From assembly GCA_016711045.1 (NCBI GenBank), contig JADJTT010000001.1:124001-188000 (forward strand): DNA of 64,000 bases. The letters are read 5' to 3'. Positions within the stretch are counted from its first letter, which is position 1. Each line of letters starts with the position of its first letter. Both the position numbers and the translations under genes were made by a program. Origin of the DNA: Saprospirales bacterium. Its GTDB lineage: Bacteria > Bacteroidota > Bacteroidia > Chitinophagales > Saprospiraceae. The notes under the pieces were generated by a model, which was not told the DNA's origin, did not search any database, and was given only the letters and a program-made list of their open reading frames with translations. Shown here one piece after another: positions 57,415 through 64,000 of this stretch.

Positions 57415-58878
57415 TTAGAAGCTATAGCATTTTACATTCCCCTTCTTCCCTTTTGCCGGCCGGTTGGCTATTCCTCCTCCAGCCGACAGATTGAACGGCC
57501 AGTGAATGGAAAGGTAAAAATCTCCACCCGATAATTTGCCGGGAATGAAGAAAGCCGGAAAATGATCGGTACCTACCACCAATGGCCCCACTCTCAAAAA
57601 GGCCCCGACCCGAACTTGCTCCAGATTGTAAATAGTCAGTGGCAAGCCCGCTGCAATCCAGCGCCTTTCAAAGCGAGGGGCAAAAAGGATAGAATTACCC
57701 CGCTCCGTCGAGATGCCGGGAAGTGGTATCCGCTGTACAAGGGCGCCGTGCACCCAAAGGAAGGGGAACAGCCCATATTCCGCCTGTACGCTCAGTGCCA
57801 TAGGCATCCAAAGCCTAAATTCGTTGGCCACAAAAGAAGCCGCACTGTCTCCCAGTGTTTGATAACTGAACAACCGGACCATCTGATCCAGATCTTCGGG
57901 CGATTGAATAAAGTCGTAATCGCCATTTGGCAAGACGACCGGCTTGGAAGAAACCGCGTGGTGCTGAACCGCATTTTTTGAATATCGGATGGCGCCAAGA
58001 TCCAGCAGGGAAACGCCCAGCTTCCACTGATAGGGGTCGAAATCTCCATCCCATGTCCATTCTACACCCAGATCTGCTCCCCACCCGGCCCCGTTCCGCA
58101 CAAGATGAAAGGGCGGGGCTCCCAGATTGCTGCGGGTATATCCAAACTTAAGGTCCATTTTCTCCGCGGCAATGGTATCTCCGGTAACCTTGGTGTAAGC
58201 CAACAAATCCCTATTATTTTCGAAATAGAACCCCTCATACCCTGAAAGATACTTGGCAGTCAGCGCCGCATTGAAAGTCCCGGTCGCCGTTTCCCATTGA
58301 TGGCCATAGTGCAACCCAACCTCACTCAAGGTCTGGATACTCATCTCCCAGCGATGCACGGGAAAAGGATCCAGGTCGGGACGCCGGTCGTAACGCAAAT
58401 AACTCAGATTGTTGGGCACATTTTGTCCCGACATGACAAGCCGCCCGCGGACGACCCAGCCAAGCGTATGCCCACCAGGGAGGTGAAACAAAGCCGAAGG
58501 ACCGGTCAACGCCGCAGCGCCGAATAAATACCGTTTGCGGCCGTCATCGACAAAGTCGAAGATCACTGCATGGGGGTAAGCCTGGGGCTCTTTGTCGTAT
58601 TTGATAGAAGTCACCACTTCCAGGTTGCCCAAATCCAGGCCCAGGCCCAGGATCGAACTGTTCCGAAAAAAGGCGTAGTTGGTCTCCAGGAACGAATAGT
58701 TCGATAATAAATTGAAATCTACATCAAAAGGGTTACTAAGACTGGAAGCGGGGTTGAGCGCTAACCCGTTTACCCCGCTGGTGGCTCCAAGCCGAAGGCC
58801 CCATTGTTCCTGCGCCTGAACCCCAAAATAATTCCACAAAAGAAACCCGCTTAATACAACCCACTTAATCCACCGCAT
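57415..58878 (-). CDS. DUF5723-like outer-membrane protein
   Basis: A 487-residue exported protein. Seen: a signal peptide (about 1-22, ending GVQAQE), then LRLGATSGVNGLALNPASSL and DVDFNLLSNYSFLETNYAF, the opening of the DUF5723 family, and a long body of alternating aromatic/polar strands that fits an outer-membrane barrel of the FadL/OmpP1-like kind. The C-terminus has a Lys/Gly-rich extension. Substrate or partner unknown. It is transcribed toward the Skp-like gene, whose product would aid barrels like this one. Confidence 0.75.
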   Translation of the reverse strand: MRWIKWVVLSGFLLWNYFGVQAQEQWGLRLGATSGVNGLALNPASSLSNPFDVDFNLLSNYSFLETNYAFFRNSSILGLGLDLGNLEVVTSIKYDKEPQAYPHAVIFDFVDDGRKRYLFGAAALTGPSALFHLPGGHTLGWVVRGRLVMSGQNVPNNLSYLRYDRRPDLDPFPVHRWEMSIQTLSEVGLHYGHQWETATGTFNAALTAKYLSGYEGFYFENNRDLLAYTKVTGDTIAAEKMDLKFGYTRSNLGAPPFHLVRNGAGWGADLGVEWTWDGDFDPYQWKLGVSLLDLGAIRYSKNAVQHHAVSSKPVVLPNGDYDFIQSPEDLDQMVRLFSYQTLGDSAASFVANEFRLWMPMALSVQAEYGLFPFLWVHGALVQRIPLPGISTERGNSILFAPRFERRWIAAGLPLTIYNLEQVRVGAFLRVGPLVVGTDHFPAFFIPGKLSGGDFYLSIHWPFNLSAGGGIANRPAKGKKGNVKCYSF

Positions 58879-58926
58879 AACTCTCTGATTTTAATTACAA
58901 TAAGTAATGTGACAATATCAATTAAG

Positions 58927-58997
58927 CATATTTCGCTGCCGGCGGCGGCGAAATATGTTTATAAACACTGTGGCCTGCAGTCGCAGTGTTTATAAAC
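58927..58997. repeat. Paired hairpins, including TTTATAAACACTG copy 2
   Basis: The first stem CATATTTCGCTGCC pairs with 58944-58957. The second, GTTTATAAACACTG (58957-58970) pairs with 58984-58997 around a 13-nt loop and shares its arms and GGCCTG loop word with the hairpin at 44930-44970. They fill most of the 169-nt gap upstream of the DUF5723 gene and downstream of dgkA. T tracts are weak. Confidence 0.7.
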
Positions 58998-59047
58998 TCC
59001 CTATGTCAGAGAACTTAATTTTATATTATTTCCAATTTGGCAGGGGG

Positions 59048-59431
59048 TTAAAATAAAACCTGGTCTATCCAGGACAGTACTTTGGGCAACATAATTAGCA
59101 TACCAATAAATAGGGCAATCAGGGAAGCGACCAGAACAGCGCCCGCGGCGCAGTCCTTGGCGTGTTTTGCCAATATGTGGTATTCCGGGGAGGCCAGATC
59201 TACTAAGTATTCCAGCGCGGTATTCAGCAGTTCGGCAATCCAAACTGTGCCAATGGCCAGCAGGAGCAGGCACCATTCCAAGGGCGACACATGCAACGAA
59301 AATCCCAAAATGACCACTGCGCCGGTCGCTATGGCATGAATCCGGGCATTGGGCTGGGTTTTCATCGTTTGTGCGATCCCGCTTCCAGCAAAGGCAAAAC
59401 TACGCAACCGGGATTTTATTAGCTCTATCAT
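59048..59431 (-). CDS. dgkA: Diacylglycerol kinase / undecaprenol kinase (DgkA family)
   Basis: A 127-residue integral membrane lipid kinase with three hydrophobic segments. Seen: GIAQTMKTQPNARIHAIAT, the E-L-L-N-T-A-L-E signature with metal-binding Glu, and HAKDCAAGAVLVASLIALF. In many bacteria the short family members act on undecaprenol; which substrate is used here is not clear. It lies 18 nt downstream of the lamin-tail gene on the same strand, so it may be co-transcribed. Confidence 0.9.
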   Translation of the reverse strand: MIELIKSRLRSFAFAGSGIAQTMKTQPNARIHAIATGAVVILGFSLHVSPLEWCLLLLAIGTVWIAELLNTALEYLVDLASPEYHILAKHAKDCAAGAVLVASLIALFIGMLIMLPKVLSWIDQVLF

Positions 59432-59449
59432 TTATGAAAAATTTTAATA

Positions 59450-62068
59450 TTAAATCCGGCCAGCCAATACACAGCTCATCTTCTGCACGTCTACCTTCCC
59501 GTCCGGGTGTACGATCCGGATCCAAAGGATATAAATCCCTATTCGCGCTTTGCCCCCGTTTTGATCATCCCCGTCCCAACGATAGGTTCCGGAAGTAGCT
59601 AATAGTTCGTTCTGAGCCAGCTCTTTTACGAAACGGCCCCATGCGTCAAAGATACGGACGGAAACAGTCCATCCGTTTTGTGCTAAATCGTATTGCAGCA
59701 AGAGAAAATCGGCCGTCCCGTCCCCGTCTGGAGAAAAGGTGGAATAGGGAAGCGAAAAAGGCTTCTCTCCCGGTGAAACCCTTAAAATTTGCGAGTTTTC
59801 CTCCGTTGGAGTCGCGTAGCCGCGCTGCGCCGCCGCCGAGTGCCAATTGGCCGGAGACTGGCTTGCTCCTCCCGGATCAATCCGCTCCAGCGAAACGCCC
59901 CGGGTCGTTTGCAGAAAGACGTGATGCCAGTCAGGAGAATAATCAACCGCATCGATTATCCTTACCTCTCCTGCACTACCTTCCGCATAAAGGGTCACAT
60001 TACCCCCCTGATCGGGCAATGCCGGTAGCTCATTTTTCAGGATCTGCCGCTCCCGGGCCGAGGGGTACCTGCCTACCAGGTCGGAAGGGCGCTCGCACAA
60101 CACCAGGTATTCACCGGGAAGGAGAAGCCGGTTATGCGCCACCGGAGCAATGGAATCGACGCTCCCTGCAATGTTTCCCACGATCACATCCCCGGCATTG
60201 AGGACCTTCCCGCTCCGGTTGTACCATTCGATAAATTCCGCGCCCCCAATTTCCGGTTGGAAAAGGATCTCGTTGAGGACGATATCTCCTTCCGCTATTT
60301 GCTCGGGGAGACCAAAGACGAGCTTTTCCGATGCCGGAACGGCATTGCCCACACAGTCGGTCAGGCTGTGCAAAAAGGTCAGTTCGTACAGTTCACCCGG
60401 CGCCAATGCCGGCGTCCACTGCAGTTGGACCTCTCGAGGGTCTTCCCCTGACAAATGCGCATCCTGCACCTCTACCCCACCGCTAATCAGGAAATGACCC
60501 GGCTGGGATGCAGCATTCATATCTATCGCTTCAGAAAAAGTCACCACGCCTGTGGTGGGACTATCGGGAAAAATATGCAACGGCAAAGGGCCCTCGATAT
60601 CCGGTGTCGGAGCCCATATGGAGTTTTCCTTCCCCGGCGTTCCCCCTAACAAATGCGCACTGGCCCTCCAGTTGCCCGCCCCTTCGCAGGGCGCCAACGG
60701 ATTGATCAACTCCAGTGACCAACCCCCATCGTCTTTATCGCTTTCGCCATACCAATCAAGCTCATAAGCTACCTGGCAGATCAGTTGCCCGGCCGCATCG
60801 CACAGCGTCAGGTGATCACCCGAATTATTCAACCCGGGAAAACCCTCGAGGCCCAACACCGGACCATAAGGTGCTAACGGCGCCTCCTCGCCTGTTTGGC
60901 AGAGGATCAGGAATTGACCGGGTTCCAGCAAGTAAGGTGGAAAGTCTGCGGGGGTCCCTCCATCCGCGAGATGCCACCCTTCCAGTTGTATGGTCTTATT
61001 GGTCCGGTTAAAGAGTTCCAGGTATTCGATCCCGGGCAGCGCTACTACAGGGGCCGGATCGGCCATGATTTCCGTGATCAATACATCAAAAGGAAGCGCT
61101 GCCTGCACGGATACCCAGGAAAATGGGCGGACCTGCAGCGGACTCACATTTCCCCCTACATCCCGCACCCCTTCCACTTCGAGGGTATACAAGCCAGAGG
61201 TCTGCAAGTGCTGAGCAAGGGAGAGCATTACGTGCCCGGGCTGGTCGGGATCCCAAAATACGGAGGCAGGGCTCCCAATTCCGTTGGAAATGGAGTAATG
61301 CGCCATATCAACGGCAGAAGCTTCTTCCAGCGGCTCGTCGAATACGGCACGGATATGGATGGAATCTACCGCCTGCACGTCGATCAGGTGTGGAGGCGTT
61401 TGGTCTACGTATAGGGGGTCGATGAATACGTCATCGAAATAAAAATCATCGTTTCGGGTGCTGGTGTAGATACAAACGAGCCCGGAAATAGTCCCCTGAG
61501 GATACGTAAGGTCAGTGGCGCTTCCCTCCAGTTGAAAATCGAAGCCCCCTGTGTAATCGGCATACATTGACCACGCTCCTGCTACAGACCGGACAACCCG
61601 GACGCGAACCACTGCGGGCTGTGCCCCGACAGCTCCTGCCGTTCCGGAAATGAGCAATTCAGTGGATTGGCCGTCCTGGCGATACAATTCCAGGGCATCA
61701 TCCGACCCGCTGATCCCACCTACCTGCAGGTAGTACCCCCACTGATCACCGCCCAGGTCAGGTCCGGAAGCCTGCAGATACAGGCGGGCATAGTTGCTAG
61801 CCGAAGGCGCAAAATCGAGCCGCACATACCATTCCCATATCGTTTGGGAGTCGATAGAGGTCGGTGCGGAGAGATAGATAAAAGAAAGGTTGTTGGAAGA
61901 AGGATCTGGATTAAGGAGACGTAGCTCCTGGTTTTCCACTTGAAAAACAGCGGACTGCCCCAACCAATTGGGATTGGTCAGATCTCCGTCCGAAAAGTCA
62001 TCCTGCAATTGGGCCTGTGCACTTCCTGCCAGACAAATAAATGCGCCTACGGCAAACCACTTTTTCAT
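59450..62068 (-). CDS. Secreted lamin-tail domain protein with FlgD/gliding-type C-terminus
   Basis: An 872-residue exported protein. Seen: a signal peptide (1-19), a concanavalin-like domain (about 20-215), a SbsA/Ig-like domain (about 225-320), a first lamin-tail domain (about 325-480, VLITEIMADPAPVVALPGIE), a second Ig-like one (about 490-585), a second lamin-tail domain (about 590-750, DIVLNEILFQPEIGGAEFIE) and a C-terminal PYSTFSPDGDGTADFLLLQY plus FlgD-like fold that matches gliding-associated or type B T9SS ends. Surface adhesion is inference; no enzyme motif was found. Confidence 0.82.
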   Translation of the reverse strand: MKKWFAVGAFICLAGSAQAQLQDDFSDGDLTNPNWLGQSAVFQVENQELRLLNPDPSSNNLSFIYLSAPTSIDSQTIWEWYVRLDFAPSASNYARLYLQASGPDLGGDQWGYYLQVGGISGSDDALELYRQDGQSTELLISGTAGAVGAQPAVVRVRVVRSVAGAWSMYADYTGGFDFQLEGSATDLTYPQGTISGLVCIYTSTRNDDFYFDDVFIDPLYVDQTPPHLIDVQAVDSIHIRAVFDEPLEEASAVDMAHYSISNGIGSPASVFWDPDQPGHVMLSLAQHLQTSGLYTLEVEGVRDVGGNVSPLQVRPFSWVSVQAALPFDVLITEIMADPAPVVALPGIEYLELFNRTNKTIQLEGWHLADGGTPADFPPYLLEPGQFLILCQTGEEAPLAPYGPVLGLEGFPGLNNSGDHLTLCDAAGQLICQVAYELDWYGESDKDDGGWSLELINPLAPCEGAGNWRASAHLLGGTPGKENSIWAPTPDIEGPLPLHIFPDSPTTGVVTFSEAIDMNAASQPGHFLISGGVEVQDAHLSGEDPREVQLQWTPALAPGELYELTFLHSLTDCVGNAVPASEKLVFGLPEQIAEGDIVLNEILFQPEIGGAEFIEWYNRSGKVLNAGDVIVGNIAGSVDSIAPVAHNRLLLPGEYLVLCERPSDLVGRYPSARERQILKNELPALPDQGGNVTLYAEGSAGEVRIIDAVDYSPDWHHVFLQTTRGVSLERIDPGGASQSPANWHSAAAQRGYATPTEENSQILRVSPGEKPFSLPYSTFSPDGDGTADFLLLQYDLAQNGWTVSVRIFDAWGRFVKELAQNELLATSGTYRWDGDDQNGGKARIGIYILWIRIVHPDGKVDVQKMSCVLAGRI

Positions 62069-62165
62069 TCCAAAAGAATAAGCGTTTGACTAACAGAAGG
62101 CCCCCTAAAAATAGAAAAAAAATTGAAATGCACTTATCTTTGGCATCTTGTATGCTAAAAATAAA

Positions 62166-62233
62166 GTGGATTGCCAGCCTTCGTTTGGCAACCCACTTGC
62201 GAGTAGTGCGGCCGCTGGCCTCACTACTCGCAA
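62166..62233 (+). repeat. Intergenic two-part hairpin repeat, copy 2
   Basis: Hairpin one (GTGGATTGCC with 62187-62196, one mismatch) is followed by hairpin two, a perfect 12-bp stem TTGCGAGTAGTG / CACTACTCGCAA (62197-62208 with 62222-62233). The first 49 bases are about 80 percent identical to 3441-3489. It lies upstream of asd, in a 254-nt divergent gap. Confidence 0.7.
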
Positions 62234-62322
62234 ACCAAATTTTCTTGAGTATAAAATCGTTATGAATGTGGACTGGCATGCCTCCGGTATTACTTTCCTC
62301 ATTAAAAAAGAAAATCGAAGAA

Positions 62323-63327
62323 ATGAAAGTTGCAGTGGTAGGCGTAACGGGTTTGGTAGGCACCGTCATGTGTGAAGTACTGGAAGCCCGGAATTTTCCC
62401 GTGACCGAGTTTTTACCCGTAGCATCTGAGCGATCCGTGGGAAAAGAGGTGACTTTTCGAGGAGAAAAACATGCGGTGATCGGACTGGAAGCGGCAGTTG
62501 CGGCGAAGCCGGATGTAGCGCTGTTTTCAGCAGGGTCGGGCGTGAGCCTGGAGTGGGCGCCCCGGTTTGCCGCTGTGGGCACACGGGTGATCGACAATTC
62601 TTCTGCCTGGCGGATGGAGCCCTCCATCAAACTCGTGGTCCCGGAGGTCAATGCACATGTGCTGGAAGCTTCCGATTTCATTATCGCCAACCCGAATTGC
62701 TCCACGATCCAAATGGTGGTGGCATTGGCGCCCTTGCACCGGAAATACGCGATCGAACGCCTGGTCGTTTCTACCTATCAGTCAATTACCGGTACCGGCA
62801 TGAAGGCCGTCAAACAGTATAGCCTGGAGAAAAATGGGTTTGTACCCGGCCCGGATGAGATGGCTTATAAGTACCCCATTTTTGAGAACTGCCTGCCCCA
62901 TTGCGATGTATTTCTCGAAAATGACTACACCAAAGAAGAAATGAAATTGGTACATGAGACCCGCAAGATCATGGAAGCACCGGAGGTTCGAATCACGGCC
63001 ACTGCCGTGCGCGTACCGGTGATGGGCGGCCATTCGGAGTCCATCAATGTCCAGTTTGCCCGAGATTTTCAGGTGGCCGAAATCCGCCAATTGTTGGCCG
63101 AAGCACCGGGCGTAGTGTTGCTCGACAATCCGGAAACATTTCAGTACCCCATGCCCTTGTTATCCAAAAATAAAGACGAAGTATTTGTGGGACGGGTGCG
63201 CAGGGATGACTCGGCAGAACGGGCGCTAAACCTCTGGGTAGTATCGGATAACCTGCGTAAAGGCGCCGCCACCAACGCGATTCAAATTGCAGAAGTACTG
63301 AAAACCAAAGGTTTTCTTGGAAAATAG
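62323..63327 (+). CDS. asd: Aspartate-semialdehyde dehydrogenase
   Basis: A 334-residue NADP-dependent enzyme that reduces aspartyl-phosphate to aspartate semialdehyde, for lysine/diaminopimelate, threonine and methionine synthesis. Seen: MKVAVVGVTGLVG Rossmann start, FSAGSGVSLEW, NSSAWRM, the catalytic Cys in IIANPNCSTIQMV, and RVPVMGGHSESINVQF with the active His. The start at 62323 fits the family; an ATG at 62266 adds 19 residues of no likeness. It follows the two-hairpin repeat. Confidence 0.95.
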   Translation: MKVAVVGVTGLVGTVMCEVLEARNFPVTEFLPVASERSVGKEVTFRGEKHAVIGLEAAVAAKPDVALFSAGSGVSLEWAPRFAAVGTRVIDNSSAWRMEPSIKLVVPEVNAHVLEASDFIIANPNCSTIQMVVALAPLHRKYAIERLVVSTYQSITGTGMKAVKQYSLEKNGFVPGPDEMAYKYPIFENCLPHCDVFLENDYTKEEMKLVHETRKIMEAPEVRITATAVRVPVMGGHSESINVQFARDFQVAEIRQLLAEAPGVVLLDNPETFQYPMPLLSKNKDEVFVGRVRRDDSAERALNLWVVSDNLRKGAATNAIQIAEVLKTKGFLGK

Positions 63328-63462
63328 GCCAATTTTTTCGCCAATTTCTTATTTTTAACATTCTGAACCAGCAATCTACAAGGAAACGTAACCTATACAG
63401 CCGACAAATTACTGCAACACCATTGTTTACTCGTACTGAATTTCACGAAAAAGCATCGCAAC

Positions 63463-64000
63463 ATGAAGACCAAGCTCGTACTCTGGGGAACTGACGCCAA
63501 TGAAGAACGCGTACTGATTGCCATGGAACTCCGCCCGGAACTGAACCAGGTAGGGATGTGGCTGTTCCCCGAAGCAATTGCCACCGACGAATTTGCCCAA
63601 CAGCTTTTTGACGAATGGCGGGAATCCAAAGAAGTGCCATTTCCGGAAGGATTCACCTACCGGGAACAGGAACTGACCATGGCCGAAGGCCTGCTGCCGA
63701 ATGATCTCAAGGTAGAAAGAGGAGATATCGTTCAACGCGCCCAGGCAGAATGGCACTTTATCGTTTTGTCCTCCAAATTGAAAGAAGCCTACCATTCCGA
63801 ACTGGATGAGTTGAAAGAGCGGGTGGAGCGCCTCGAAGAATTTGATGAAAGCGTCTGGGACAATCTCAAAACTTTTTGGGACAAGGTCCAGAATCAGGTT
63901 CGAGAACGAAACCTCTTCAGAGACCATATCGATAGTCTGCGGGAAAACACCAACCACCTCTTCGACCGGTTGAAAGAGTTGCGCAAGAGGATGGATGACG
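63463..64000 (+). CDS. Coiled-coil protein, 5' part only (runs off the window)
   Basis: An open frame from ATG at 63463 to the end of the window (at least 179 residues, no stop). Seen: MKTKLVLWGTDANEERVLIA, then an acidic helical region (EALELRPELNQ style), VERGDIVQRAQAEWHFIVLS, and a heptad-rich coiled coil from about residue 110 (LDELKERVERLEEFDESVWD). I recall similar Saprospiria proteins of unknown function, sometimes labelled as chromosome-segregation-like, but no family can be named from this part. It follows asd by 135 nt. Confidence 0.75.
   Translation, partial: MKTKLVLWGTDANEERVLIAMELRPELNQVGMWLFPEAIATDEFAQQLFDEWRESKEVPFPEGFTYREQELTMAEGLLPNDLKVERGDIVQRAQAEWHFIVLSSKLKEAYHSELDELKERVERLEEFDESVWDNLKTFWDKVQNQVRERNLFRDHIDSLRENTNHLFDRLKELRKRMDD

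Overview
The window reads as chromosome of a Bacteroidota bacterium, most likely of the Saprospiria (Lewinella/Haliscomenobacter/Phaeodactylibacter neighbourhood). The support is type IX secretion C-terminal domains, the Bacteroidota-only families DUF4270, DUF4290, DUF4286, DUF5916 and DUF5723, an EttA-type ABC-F protein, weak Shine-Dalgarno sequences, and repeated promoter-like TAnnTTTG (-7) boxes. The genus call is inference. There is one tRNA, tRNA-Leu(GAG), no rRNA, no insertion sequence and no CRISPR array. No gene-free stretch exceeds about 300 bases.

Layout. 0-11 kb: lipid A-type acyltransferase, nucleoid protein NdpA, a cytochrome P450, gyrB, a lipoprotein, a lone HlyD-type adaptor, tRNA-Leu, a bifunctional phosphoglucose/phosphomannose isomerase beside a glucose-6-phosphate isomerase gene broken by an in-frame TAG, yraN and an atypical LytTR regulator. 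11.4-18.3 kb: a tightly coupled six-gene operon encoding a PqqD-like RRE protein, an ATP-grasp ligase, a fold-type III PLP decarboxylase with a leader-peptide-like N-terminus, a urea-transporter/M23-peptidase fusion, a TPR/beta-barrel protein and a periplasmic TPR protein. 18-24 kb: ettA, a glycosyltransferase, a fatty acid hydroxylase and uvrC. 24-30 kb: an Lrp regulator divergent from a frameshifted Cys/Met-metabolism PLP enzyme, then MarR, homogentisate dioxygenase, an inserted four-helix-bundle (IVP) gene and HPPD (tyrosine catabolism), with AT-rich inverted repeats in the gaps. 30-40 kb: secreted and envelope proteins, NhaD, and an ECF sigma/anti-sigma pair. 40-46 kb: parC, an HD-Pycsar-effector-like fusion, ferritin and a flippase-like membrane protein. 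46-57 kb: the common Bacteroidota block panD, panC, a short GT5 protein, DUF4270, glmS, DUF4290, murA and DUF4286, then an acyl-CoA dehydrogenase, a CBS-bearing site-2 protease and Skp. 57-64 kb: an outer-membrane protein, dgkA, a lamin-tail protein, asd and the 5' part of a coiled-coil gene.

The best candidate for an undescribed system is the 11.4-18.3 kb operon. RRE proteins normally deliver a leader peptide to a modifying enzyme, but no separate precursor gene is visible. The decarboxylase begins with a Y-x-x-P-x-I-x-x-L-x-x-G motif resembling RRE-bound leaders, so the enzyme itself may be the RRE client. The downstream membrane, peptidase, barrel and TPR genes suggest an envelope-linked product. 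The divergent LytTR regulator, which lacks the usual phosphoacceptor Asp, may control it.

Other points of note are the pgi amber codon beside an isozyme gene, a -1 frameshift at a perfect A AAA AAC heptamer, a 36-bp perfect inverted repeat that encodes the last residues of two convergent genes, a Cys-to-Asp MurA, and several families of intergenic hairpins. All coordinates, motifs and repeats were read by eye; family assignments come from recognised sequence motifs, not from database searches.
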